This document shows positions 41,967 to 49,757 of a stretch of 64,000 bases of DNA, one piece after another. The DNA comes from Fibrobacter sp. UWB13 (GTDB lineage Bacteria; Fibrobacterota; Fibrobacteria; Fibrobacterales; Fibrobacteraceae). Both the position numbers and the translations under genes were made by a program. Location of the stretch: positions 248,001 through 312,000 of the forward strand of contig NZ_FXAX01000001.1 in assembly GCF_900177805.1 (NCBI RefSeq), read 5' to 3'. Numbering within the stretch: the first letter of the stretch is position 1; the number at the start of each line of letters is the position of its first letter. Under the pieces are notes generated by a model. It had not been told where the DNA came from. It searched no databases and saw only the letters and a list, made by a program, of their open reading frames with translations.

Positions 41967-42242
41967 TTAGAATAAATCGCTATGTGAGCCTGTTGCTGTT
42001 AAACTCAAAATGAGTTCATTGTCCTTGTACTTGTATATCAGTAACCAGTCGTTTTGAATGTGACATTCTCGGTATCCGTTCCAATTAGATACCAGTGGAT
42101 GGTCCTTGTATTTTTCTGGGAGAGGCTCGCCTTTTGCAAGAATCTCAATGACGGTTCGCAACAAATTTATGTCACGTCCTCTCTTTTTTGCCAATTTGTA
42201 TTCTTTCTTGAAACGAGAGGTGTATTCGATTTGATATGCCAT
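41967..42242 (-). CDS. yafQ: YafQ/RelE-family mRNA interferase toxin
   Basis: 91 residues, typical length. Motifs RFKKEYKLAKKRGRD, LPEKYKDHPL, GYRECHIQNDWLLIYKY and the C-terminal TATGSHSDLF match YafQ, including the C-terminal His of the catalytic site. YafQ toxins cleave mRNA at the ribosome. Starts directly after the antitoxin stop. Confidence 0.92.
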   Translation of the reverse strand: MAYQIEYTSRFKKEYKLAKKRGRDINLLRTVIEILAKGEPLPEKYKDHPLVSNWNGYRECHIQNDWLLIYKYKDNELILSLTATGSHSDLF

Positions 42243-42470
42243 CTATTCCTTCGCATCAAGATCAGCAAATAGAGCTTCTACGGAATCGAACTTCTTTGCG
42301 TTCGGATCGTTGAGCATGGCTTCGCTTTCTTTGATGGCGGCGGTTAATTCATCGGATGGTTTCTTTTTCATTTGATGCTGAATCATCAATCCGTCGATAA
42401 AGGCGTCGATGATGGCAAGATATTCCTCAGGCACTTTTCTGATTTTTTCTTCGATTTCAGAATATGTCAT
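42243..42470 (-). CDS. Antitoxin partner of YafQ
   Basis: 75 residues from the ATG at 42470, preceded by a strong GGAGG site. Contains EEKIRKVPEEYLAIIDAFID and an acidic C-terminus (FDSVEALFADLDAKE) that would bind the toxin. It is not an obvious DinJ; assigned by position and by the acidic tail common to RelB-type antitoxins. Likely represses its own operon. Confidence 0.8.
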   Translation of the reverse strand: MTYSEIEEKIRKVPEEYLAIIDAFIDGLMIQHQMKKKPSDELTAAIKESEAMLNDPNAKKFDSVEALFADLDAKE

Positions 42471-42683
42471 AAAAGCCTCCGGAAAAACAGACTTCATTAA
42501 AATATATTTTTTCCCTTGAGCGTGAACTTTGGTGTTGCTTGGCATTATCCTTTTAGACCTCTTTTTTTTAAGTTCGAGGTAAATCTACAAACGGAAATCT
42601 CAAAAAACGGAATCAGCCTAAATTTTGCAACCAACCGTTAGCAAGAATGATGGAAAAATATTTTTACAACAGAATCTCTTAAC

Positions 42684-43064
42684 TCATTTCCTATAGCTTT
42701 TCACATCCACGACTTCGCCGTTTTGCACAGACATGATGACGTATTCGAGGCCGGGGACCATGTATTTTTCGTCTTCTTTGGAGAGAATGGCGGGGCAGTC
42801 GGGGTGCGAATGGTAAATGCCGACAATCTCAAGGCCGCGGACTTCAAGTTCTTGCTCCAAGTGGTAAAGATATAGCGGGTCTATTTTGAAGTGGACTGCT
42901 TTTTGCCCTTGAAACTGGTTCTCGGCTTCGCGAATTTCGGTGACTTCGATTTCGCCCCTTTCGGACTTTTTACCCACCAAAATGCCGCAGCATTCGTTCG
43001 GATATGCTTTTTTGGCTGCTAAAACCATTTGTTCATAAATGTTTTTACTATATTTGGCCATCAT
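42684..43064 (-). CDS. JAMM/MPN metalloprotease 1
   Basis: 126 residues with the complete JAMM zinc motif: Glu24 in YPNECCGIL, His85, His87 and Asp98 in HSHPDCPAILSKED. Small bacterial JAMM proteins cleave residues after the Gly-Gly of sulfur carriers or release products from them (for example Mec with CysO). It follows JAMM 2 after a hairpin, so its expression may depend on read-through. Confidence 0.9.
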   Translation of the reverse strand: MMAKYSKNIYEQMVLAAKKAYPNECCGILVGKKSERGEIEVTEIREAENQFQGQKAVHFKIDPLYLYHLEQELEVRGLEIVGIYHSHPDCPAILSKEDEKYMVPGLEYVIMSVQNGEVVDVKSYRK

Positions 43065-43085
43065 TAAAATTTCCCCTATAAAAAA

Positions 43086-43126
43086 GCGCCCCCGGAATCG
43101 GAATTTCAGAAGGATCCCAGGGGCGC
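43086..43126 (-). terminator. Hairpin between the two JAMM genes
   Basis: GCGCCCC / GGGGCGC stem with a 27-nt loop that can fold further, then a T run on the minus strand. Would end or attenuate transcription before JAMM 1. Confidence 0.7.
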
Positions 43127-43144
43127 CACTTGTACGGAGACCTT

Positions 43145-43555
43145 TTACCCTATCACCAAGCCTTCGTTCGTGGCGTTGTCGCCTTCGATATGGAACGAAT
43201 TGAGCACCGGATTTTCACGATCCATCAGCGAAAGAATCAAGTAGCTTGCCTTGCTGTCGAAAGCGAGGCGCTTGTCTTCTTGCGACGGGCGCGACGGGGA
43301 CTCGGGGTGGGAATGCCAGTTACCAAGCGGGGATAGGTCGTTTTGGCGCATATCCTTGATGGCGGCTAAGTGTTCCTTGGGGTCAAGCGAAAAGTGCTCA
43401 TTGGAATGGTCAATATTCGTGAGCAGGTAAATCTTTTCAATATGCTTGTCGTTCCCCTCAATTTTCCCGGCAATCAGCCCGCAAGCCTCTTCGGGGAGGT
43501 TCTTCTGGGCATGCTCCAGGATTTTTTGATAATTATCTTTTGAAATTGTAATCAT
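43145..43555 (-). CDS. JAMM/MPN metalloprotease 2
   Basis: 136 residues with a full JAMM motif: Glu23 in LPEEACGLIAG, His81, His83 and Asp94 in HSHPESPSRPSQED. Similar to the HcyD/Mec group. It lies 9 nt after the E1 gene, in the operon with the carrier, so it is the best candidate to trim the carrier's terminal residue(s). Confidence 0.9.
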   Translation of the reverse strand: MITISKDNYQKILEHAQKNLPEEACGLIAGKIEGNDKHIEKIYLLTNIDHSNEHFSLDPKEHLAAIKDMRQNDLSPLGNWHSHPESPSRPSQEDKRLAFDSKASYLILSLMDRENPVLNSFHIEGDNATNEGLVIG

Positions 43556-43564
43556 TGAAATTCC

Positions 43565-44374
43565 TTAGTGCTTCATCTCACAGACGGCTTGTTCGTAGTC
43601 GATCAGATGGTCAATCGTCGGGTGGTCACCGCAGACTGCGCAATCCTTCGTGTTCGTCGGGAGCTTGATCTTGCGGAATTCCATTGTGAGCGCATTGTAG
43701 GTGAGCAAGTAGCCCGTGAGCAAATTGCCAACACCGAGAATGTACTTGACGGCTTCCATGGCCTGGAGGCTTCCGATAACACCGCCCATAGCGCCGATCA
43801 CGCCTGCCTGCTTGCAAGTCGGCACGGCATCTTTCGGAGGGGGTTCCTTGAAGACGCAGCGGTAGCACGGACCTTGACCCGGAACGTACGTCATGAGCTG
43901 CCCCTGGAAGCGGATAATGCCCGCGTGAGAGAACGGCTTCTTGGCCATGACGCAAGCGTCGTTGATGAGGAACTTTGCCGGGAAGTTGTCGGTTCCATCA
44001 ATGATAAAATCGTAATCCTTGATGAGGTCCATGATGTTTTCGCTAGTGACGAACGTGTGGTACGTAATCACCTTGACATCCGGATTCATCGCTTCCATCG
44101 TTTCCTTGGCGGACTGCACCTTGGGCTTGCCCACGTCCTTTGTCGCGTGGATAATCTGGCGCTGCAAATTGGAAAGGTCAACGACGTCTGCATCGGCAAT
44201 GCCGATGGTGCCAACGCCTGCGGCAGCGAGGTACATAGCGACAGGAGCACCGAGGCCACCTGCGCCAATGACAAGCACCTTGGCGTTCAAAAGCTTCTTC
44301 TGGCCCTTTGCGCCCACTTCCTTGAGGATGATGTGGCGGGAATAGCGTTCGAGTTGTTCGTTAGTAAAAGCCAT
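43565..44374 (-). CDS. ThiF/MoeB/HcyF-like E1 adenylyltransferase
   Basis: 269 residues. Features: RYSRHIILKEVG, nucleotide loop VLVIGAGGLGAP, IDGTDNFPAKFLINDACV and two zinc CxxC pairs (CYRCVF, CAVCGDHP). It would adenylate the C-terminal Gly of the carrier so that sulfur can be added as a thiocarboxylate. Its start overlaps the carrier stop by one base (TAATG), implying coupled translation. Confidence 0.92.
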   Translation of the reverse strand: MAFTNEQLERYSRHIILKEVGAKGQKKLLNAKVLVIGAGGLGAPVAMYLAAAGVGTIGIADADVVDLSNLQRQIIHATKDVGKPKVQSAKETMEAMNPDVKVITYHTFVTSENIMDLIKDYDFIIDGTDNFPAKFLINDACVMAKKPFSHAGIIRFQGQLMTYVPGQGPCYRCVFKEPPPKDAVPTCKQAGVIGAMGGVIGSLQAMEAVKYILGVGNLLTGYLLTYNALTMEFRKIKLPTNTKDCAVCGDHPTIDHLIDYEQAVCEMKH

Positions 44375-44580
44375 TACTGACCACCTCCCATGAAGTAGAG
44401 GAATTCGACGTTGTCGCCGTCCTTGAGGGCGGTTGTTGCGAAATTGTCGTTTTCAACAAATTCATCGTTCAGGGAAACGGTCACGTATTGCGGTGTTTCG
44501 ACCTTTTCTTGTTCAATGAGTTCTGCGACGGTGAGGCCGTCTTTAACTTCTTTCTTGTTTCCTGCAACAGTAATAATCAT
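44374..44580 (-). CDS. ThiS/MoaD-like sulfur carrier with C-terminal GGGQ
   Basis: 68 residues, beta-grasp fold (MIITVAGNKKEVKDGLTVAE, VTVSLNDEFVE, DGDNVEFLYFMGGG). Standard carriers end in Gly-Gly; this one ends GGGQ, so at least one residue must be removed before activation, as in carriers paired with JAMM proteases (Wolinella HcyS/HcyD). The gene is followed directly by E1 and JAMM genes, which supports that scheme. Probably supplies sulfide for homocysteine or cysteine. Confidence 0.9.
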   Translation of the reverse strand: MIITVAGNKKEVKDGLTVAELIEQEKVETPQYVTVSLNDEFVENDNFATTALKDGDNVEFLYFMGGGQ

Positions 44581-44613
44581 GTTTGAAATTCCTTTTTGGT
44601 TAAAAATTATTGG

Positions 44614-44862
44614 TTAGTCCCCGACTTTTTTCACAAAGAGCGTAAAGGTTCCGTCCTGATTGTCGTTGAGCTTGAGGATTTCGTGACCTTCTTCCTTGAG
44701 GCTGCGCGGCACATTCTGCACCGGTTCGCCGTCGTTCAGGCGGATTGCGAGAATCTGACCTTCGTCAAGTTCTTCGATAGCGACTTTAGCCTTGACAAAT
44801 GTAGTGGGGCATTTGACGTCGGTGACGTCGACGGTATCGTCTACTTTAATTTCTTCTGACAT
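44614..44862 (-). CDS. TusA-like sulfurtransferase
   Basis: 82 residues. A TusA/SirA-type fold with the active Cys in VKCPTTFVKAKVAIEEL; the second Pro of the CPxP motif is replaced by Thr. TusA relatives carry persulfide sulfur. It is the first gene of the carrier operon, directly after the conserved sulfur promoter, so it may pass sulfur from a desulfurase or rhodanese to the carrier. Confidence 0.85.
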   Translation of the reverse strand: MSEEIKVDDTVDVTDVKCPTTFVKAKVAIEELDEGQILAIRLNDGEPVQNVPRSLKEEGHEILKLNDNQDGTFTLFVKKVGD

Positions 44863-44893
44863 TTTTTATCTCCGTACTTTAATTTTGATGCTA

Positions 44894-44962
44894 AATATAG
44901 AACGCGTTTTTTAACTTGTCCAATACTTAATTTTTATGCTGAGTTATTGAAATTTTCTATAG
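44894..44962 (-). promoter_or_regulatory. Sulfur-cluster promoter module, copy 2
   Basis: CTATAG (44957-44962), AAATTAAGTATTGGAC with -35 at 44918-44923, 18-bp gap, TATATT (44894-44899); 69 bp, as in copies 1 and 3. Confidence 0.8.
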
Positions 44963-44973
44963 GTTGCTCGCGG

Positions 44974-45010
44974 ATTCTTCGACTACGCTGCGCTTCGCTC
45001 AGAATGACAC
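44974..45010. repeat. Dispersed repeat copy (ttcttcgactacgctgcg...agaatgacac)
   Basis: Short imperfect palindrome between the promoter module and the end of the sulfhydrylase gene; same class as the 30017 copy. Confidence 0.55.
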
Positions 45011-45028
45011 CTTTTGGGGGCTGTCCTT

Positions 45029-46258
45029 CTACGAAATTTGCTTTATAGCTTGTTCGAAATCTTCCTTGAGGTCGGCAATATCTTCGATGCCTACGCTGAT
45101 GCGGATGGAACCTTCGAATACGCCTGCGTTTTCTTTTTGCAGTTTGGTACTGTGCGTGAAAATCGTGCTATCCGGGTGGATGACGAGTGTGCGCAAGTCG
45201 CCAATGTTCGTGGCTATTGTAGCGTATTTCAAGTTGTTGATGAGCTTGAAAGCCTTTTCCTTGGAGCCTGCGTCAATCGAGATGATGGCGCCGCCCTTGC
45301 CGTTAAACTGCTTTTGAACGAGATCGTAATAGGGATTGCCTTTCAATGCGGGGTAGTTGACCTTGATGCCTTCGAAACCCTGCAAAAATTCAGCGAGTTG
45401 CAAGGCGTTATCGCAAAGGCGTTCCATGCGGAGTCCGAGAGTTTCAAGCCCGAGCGAGTTCAGGAATGCGGTAGCGGGTGCGAGACAACAACCAATATTG
45501 CGCCAGACACCGTTGCGGAGCTTCGCGAGGTACGCAAACTTGCTAAAGCGCTTGTATTCTTCCAAGCCCTTGTATTTGGTGTAATCCCACTTGAATTTTC
45601 CGCTATCGACGATGATGCCGCTGATGGCACTGCCGTTTCCGTTGATGTACTTGGAAGAGGAGTGGACAACGATATCTGCGCCAAAGTCAAAAGGATGAAC
45701 AAGGTAAGGAGTTGCCGTCGTGCTGTCGACAATCAGCGGGACGCCTGCTTCGTGTGCGACATCTGCAACGCTTTGAATATCAACGACATTGAGTTTCGGG
45801 TTGCCGATAAGTTCTGTAAAAACTGCCTTGGTCTTATCGCTCAATTGCGAACGAACGCTCTCAGCGGTAACTTCTGTGACGTAACGGGTTTTAATGCCGA
45901 ATGCTTCCAAATCATGGAACAAGTCAATCGTGCCGCCAAACAATGCCGTACTTGCAATAACTTCGTCGCCGGACTGCAAAATGTTCAAGAGCGACATCGT
46001 CACGGCAGCCATGCCCGACGAGCAGGCTATGGCTCCAATGCCCTTTTCAAGAGATGCAATGCGCCTTTCGAAAGAATCTGTCGTGGGGTTTCCAATGCGC
46101 GTATATGCAAAACCCGGAGCCCTATTGTTAAAAACAGCTTCGAGTTTCTCTGCGGATTCTTGCGAAAATGCACTGACTTGATAAATAGGGGTAAGCGTAG
46201 AGCCGGTACTTCGTTCACTTTCAAAATTATGATGCAATAAAGTCGTATTAAAATCCAT
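45029..46258 (-). CDS. metY: O-acetylhomoserine sulfhydrylase-like Cys/Met PLP enzyme
   Basis: 409 residues, Cys/Met-metabolism PLP family. Signs: STGSTLTPIYQVSAF, AYTRIGNPTTDSFERRIASL, SGMAAVTMSLLNIL, PLIVDSTTATPYLVHPFDFG and the PLP lysine in VVHSSSKYINGNGSA. The family makes homocysteine from O-acetylhomoserine and sulfide; in Wolinella the sulfur comes from a protein thiocarboxylate. Its own copy of the sulfur promoter and the neighbouring carrier genes favour that here. Cystathionine gamma-synthase activity is the alternative. Confidence 0.88.
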   Translation of the reverse strand: MDFNTTLLHHNFESERSTGSTLTPIYQVSAFSQESAEKLEAVFNNRAPGFAYTRIGNPTTDSFERRIASLEKGIGAIACSSGMAAVTMSLLNILQSGDEVIASTALFGGTIDLFHDLEAFGIKTRYVTEVTAESVRSQLSDKTKAVFTELIGNPKLNVVDIQSVADVAHEAGVPLIVDSTTATPYLVHPFDFGADIVVHSSSKYINGNGSAISGIIVDSGKFKWDYTKYKGLEEYKRFSKFAYLAKLRNGVWRNIGCCLAPATAFLNSLGLETLGLRMERLCDNALQLAEFLQGFEGIKVNYPALKGNPYYDLVQKQFNGKGGAIISIDAGSKEKAFKLINNLKYATIATNIGDLRTLVIHPDSTIFTHSTKLQKENAGVFEGSIRISVGIEDIADLKEDFEQAIKQIS

Positions 46259-46298
46259 TCAACATTCTCCGTACATAATCCTATAAATTTTGTGGGTA

Positions 46299-46367
46299 AA
46301 TATAGAACGCAAATGTGTAATTGTCCAATACTAATTTTATATGGCTTTTAATAGGTATTTTCTATAG
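46299..46367 (-). promoter_or_regulatory. Sulfur-cluster promoter module, copy 3
   Basis: CTATAG (46362-46367), AAATTAGTATTGGAC with -35 at 46323-46328, 18-bp gap, TATATT (46299-46304). All three leaders also share GTACGGAGA at the ribosome site. Confidence 0.8.
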
Positions 46368-46397
46368 GAAAGAGGTTTTTGGTTGCTATAAAAAAAA

Positions 46398-46418
46398 CTC
46401 GCTCAGCTATTGAACGAG
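46398..46418 (-). terminator. Intrinsic terminator after the sulfate-binding gene
   Basis: Eight-bp stem (CTCGTTCA / TGAGCGAG, one wobble) followed by GTTTTTTTT on the minus strand. Confidence 0.75.
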
Positions 46419-46466
46419 GTGCTTCTATAACTAGGATTTTGTTACTTTATTTGCGCTTTGAAATGC

Positions 46467-47492
46467 TTAATTTTTCTCGTAAATCTGGTCGAAAATCCCA
46501 TACTCGGAAAAGTGCGTCTTCTGTGCATTTTCCCAACCGCCAAAATGCTCAATCGTAATCAGATTGACATTCTGATCGAATTCTTTGTACTCGTCAAGAA
46601 TCGCCTTGTTTGTCGGACGGTAATGATGCTTTGCCGCAACATGCTGCGCTTCGTCAGAGTATAGATAATTCAGGTATTCCGTCGCAAGTTTACGTGTGTT
46701 GCGCTTGTCTACAATCTTGTCTACAATCGCGACAGATGGCTCTGCTAAAATGCTCACACTCGGCATCACGATTTCGTAATCCTTAGGATAGTCCTTGAGC
46801 GAAAGGAACGCCTCGTTTTCCCAAGATAGCAACACATCGCCCTTGTGCTCTTCAATGAACGTATTTGTAGAACCGCGCGCCCCCGAAGCGAGGTCAAGAA
46901 CATTCTGGTATAGCTTCTTCATGAATCCCTTGATTTGCGCTTCGTCGCCGTTGAACTGCTTTTCTGCATAAGCCCAGGCCGCGAGATAATTCCAGCGCGC
47001 ACCGCCCGAAGTTTTGGGATCTGGCGTGATGATGCCGATGCCGTCCTTGACGAGATCGTTCCAGTCCTTGATTTTCTTGGGATTCCCCTTGCGCACGAGA
47101 AACACAATCGTCGAAGTGTAAGGAGCGCTGTTGCGCGGGAATTCCTTGATCCAGCCGTTTTCAATAAGCCCTGCGTCACGGACAATGTCCACGTCGTATT
47201 CCAGCGCGAGCGTGACCACATCCGCTTCAAGCCCGTTCACCACCTCAAGCGCCTGCTTGCCCGAACCGCCATGAAACTGCGTGATCTTCACATCTTTGCC
47301 GGTAGCCTCTTTCCAATGCTTCATAAAAATATGATTGTAATTGGAATAGAATTCACGCGTCGGGTCGTAAGACACGTTGATAAGCGAGTTGTTCTCAATC
47401 TCGGGAGCCTTTTCCGAACTGCAACCGAAAAAACAACCCGCGCCCACCACCAGCGCCACCGCAAAAACCGTCTTGAAAAAATGCAGATTCAT
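46467..47492 (-). CDS. sbp: Sulfate/thiosulfate ABC transporter substrate-binding lipoprotein
   Basis: 341 residues from the ATG at 47492 (AAGGAA upstream). Lipoprotein signal with lipobox FFGC. Body matches Sbp/CysP: NVSYDPTREFYSNYNHIF, QFHGGSGKQALEVVNGL, DVVTLALEYDVD, TPDPKTSGGARWNYLAAW and a late YRPTNKAILDEY. It would capture sulfate in the periplasm. Permease and ATPase genes (cysTWA) are not in the window, so the transporter is completed elsewhere. Confidence 0.92.
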   Translation of the reverse strand: MNLHFFKTVFAVALVVGAGCFFGCSSEKAPEIENNSLINVSYDPTREFYSNYNHIFMKHWKEATGKDVKITQFHGGSGKQALEVVNGLEADVVTLALEYDVDIVRDAGLIENGWIKEFPRNSAPYTSTIVFLVRKGNPKKIKDWNDLVKDGIGIITPDPKTSGGARWNYLAAWAYAEKQFNGDEAQIKGFMKKLYQNVLDLASGARGSTNTFIEEHKGDVLLSWENEAFLSLKDYPKDYEIVMPSVSILAEPSVAIVDKIVDKRNTRKLATEYLNYLYSDEAQHVAAKHHYRPTNKAILDEYKEFDQNVNLITIEHFGGWENAQKTHFSEYGIFDQIYEKN

Positions 47493-47607
47493 AGTGAAAT
47501 TCCTTCTTATTGAGAATGATAGTAATATTTTATTCCCAATATGTTTGTTTTTCTTGCGCATGGTAACAAAATGTGTATTATTTTCTTATTTTTATTGTAA
47601 TCCAATT

Positions 47608-48468
47608 ATGTCTGAAACAGAGCAAAAACAATACTGGACAATGAAAATTAAGCCACATGAAAAACTGTGGCATATTGATTTCAAGGAAATCTGGCATTAC
47701 CGCGACCTGATAGAACTGTTCGTCAGGCGCAATATCGTGGTGCAGTATAAGCAGACCATACTGGGGCCGCTTTGGTATCTGATACAACCCATTTTGACCG
47801 TTATCATGAATATGGTGGTGTTTGGAAATATTGCTAAGATGAGTACCGACGGGATGCCCCAGGCCTTGTTTTATATGGCTGGCAACATCTGCTGGTTCTA
47901 TTTCTCTAACTGTCTGAACCAGTCGTCAAACACTTTCGTAGCCAACCAGAATATGTTCGGCAAGGTCTATTTTCCCCGTTTGGTGGTGCCCATCGCTGTG
48001 GTGATATCCAATCTGTTGCGATTTGTCATTCAGGTAGGACTCTTTGTGGTGCTCTATCTCTATTTCTTTGTGAAGGGTGCTCCGATTGCCCCTAATTGGA
48101 CTATTCTGCTTACTCCCCTCTTGGTCATGATGCTGGCTGGCCTTGGTCTTGGCTTTGGAATTCTGATCTCCTCGCTTACCACGAAGTATCGCGACTTCAC
48201 GATTCTCTTCACTTTTATCGTCCAACTCTGGATGTATGCTACGCCTATTGTCTATCCACTCAGCATGGTGGAAGAAGGGCCCCTACGCACACTGATTATG
48301 GCCAACCCGATGACCTCCATTATCGAGGCTTTCAAGTATGCCACGTTGGGACAGGGCTATTTCTCATGGTTCGCCTTAGGCTATAGTTTCTTGTTTATGA
48401 GTGTACTGCTGCTATTCAGCGTCGTTATATTTAATAAGGTACAACGTAATTTTATGGATACTGTATGA
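47608..48468 (+). CDS. wzm: Wzm-type polysaccharide ABC transporter permease
   Basis: 286 residues from the ATG at 47608. About six membrane helices, with the ABC-2 landmarks RDLIELFVRRNIVVQYKQT, LGPLWYLIQPI and YATPIVYPL. Exports lipid-linked polysaccharide across the inner membrane with the Wzt ATPase, whose start overlaps the stop (ATGA). First gene of a visibly AT-richer block that reads like Bacteroidota genes and lacks clear Shine-Dalgarno sites. Confidence 0.93.
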   Translation: MSETEQKQYWTMKIKPHEKLWHIDFKEIWHYRDLIELFVRRNIVVQYKQTILGPLWYLIQPILTVIMNMVVFGNIAKMSTDGMPQALFYMAGNICWFYFSNCLNQSSNTFVANQNMFGKVYFPRLVVPIAVVISNLLRFVIQVGLFVVLYLYFFVKGAPIAPNWTILLTPLLVMMLAGLGLGFGILISSLTTKYRDFTILFTFIVQLWMYATPIVYPLSMVEEGPLRTLIMANPMTSIIEAFKYATLGQGYFSWFALGYSFLFMSVLLLFSVVIFNKVQRNFMDTV

Positions 48469-49733
48469 AGGCTATTGAGTTTAATCATGTAGGCAAGCAA
48501 TATCGCTTGGGGCTGGTATCCACAGGTACCTTCAAAAATGACTTGAGTCGTTGGTGGGCCATGAATGTCTTGGGCAAGGAAGATCCCTTCCTGAAGATTG
48601 GCGATACCAACATACGTTCCACGAAGGGCGACAGCGATTTTGTATGGGCGCTGAAGGATATCAATTTCAGTGTGGAGCAAGGCGATGTAGTAGGCATCAT
48701 TGGCAAGAATGGCGCAGGTAAGAGTACCTTGCTGAAATTACTCTCTCGTGTGACTGCTCCAACCGTTGGCGAGATTAACGTCTGCGGTCGTATTGCCTCA
48801 CTGCTTGAAGTAGGTACAGGCTTCCACCCAGAGATGACAGGTCGTGAGAACATCTATATGAATGGTGCCATCATGGGCATGACCAAGGCAGAGATTACCC
48901 GCAAACTCGACGAAATCGTTGATTTCTCTGGTTGCGAGCGTTATATCGACACCCCCGTCAAGCGCTATTCGTCGGGTATGAAGGTGCGCTTAGGGTTTGC
49001 TGTTGCCGCTCATTTGGAGCCAGAGATTCTGGTAGTTGATGAGGTACTGGCCGTAGGCGATGCCGAATTTCAGAAGAAAGCTATCGGCAAGATGCAGGAT
49101 GTGTCGAAAGGGCAAGGAAGGACTGTTCTTTTTGTAAGTCATAATATGGCTGCAGTCCGTAGTCTCTGTCAGAAGGGTGTCGTCCTTCGCGATGGCATGA
49201 CGGCTTTCATCGGCACAGTCGATGAAGCCGTCAATCATTATATGGAATCATCTACCTCTCAAGCGGAGGAACAGAAACTGATGACCGATTGCATCCAAGA
49301 ATGCAAGAGTTTCTTGAAAATTAGCGAAATCCAGATAAACAACACGCCATATAACTTCACATCCCTCAACCATGGTCAGGAAGTATTTGATGTGCTTGTC
49401 AAGGGTAATACCAGTGAACCCATGAGGTGTGACATCAAGTTGGTCATAAAAAAGTTGGATGGAACTCCAATGGCATGTTATATGGAAGGTCGTTATAAAG
49501 GGCATCTTAACGATATTCCACCTAGTGAATTTGCCATTGAGCGCCACATTCGTCTTCCCAAATACATGGCTGATGGCGCTTATACCATAGACATGGCTTT
49601 ATACGAACCCAATTGTCAGGTGTTTTTTAAAGCGCCCAATTGCCAGACCATCCGTGTTGAAGGTTTTTATGACCAATTTGCGCACCCAATCAACCTTTCA
49701 AGGGATGGTTTTTGGGGCCTGGAATCAGTATAA
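48465..49733 (+). CDS. wzt: Wzt-type polysaccharide ABC transporter ATPase with C-terminal glycan-binding domain
   Basis: 422 residues. ATPase (about 1-245): Walker A IIGKNGAGKSTLLKLL, signature KRYSSGMKVRLGF, Walker B LVVDEVLAVGD and the switch His VSHNM. The remaining 175 residues form a beta-rich domain (EVFDVLVKGNTSEPMRCDIK) like the O-antigen-binding domain that selects capped chains in Wzt. So export probably depends on a terminal modification. Confidence 0.93.
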   Translation: MKAIEFNHVGKQYRLGLVSTGTFKNDLSRWWAMNVLGKEDPFLKIGDTNIRSTKGDSDFVWALKDINFSVEQGDVVGIIGKNGAGKSTLLKLLSRVTAPTVGEINVCGRIASLLEVGTGFHPEMTGRENIYMNGAIMGMTKAEITRKLDEIVDFSGCERYIDTPVKRYSSGMKVRLGFAVAAHLEPEILVVDEVLAVGDAEFQKKAIGKMQDVSKGQGRTVLFVSHNMAAVRSLCQKGVVLRDGMTAFIGTVDEAVNHYMESSTSQAEEQKLMTDCIQECKSFLKISEIQINNTPYNFTSLNHGQEVFDVLVKGNTSEPMRCDIKLVIKKLDGTPMACYMEGRYKGHLNDIPPSEFAIERHIRLPKYMADGAYTIDMALYEPNCQVFFKAPNCQTIRVEGFYDQFAHPINLSRDGFWGLESV

Positions 49734-49757
49734 TTAATAATTTGATAGACATTAGTG

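Noticed and set aside
47493-47545. Fur-box-like sequence (tgagaatgatagtaat) before the sulfate-binding gene
   Set aside because: Only one half resembles the Fur consensus, and an AT-rich leader gives such matches by chance; no iron gene is nearby.
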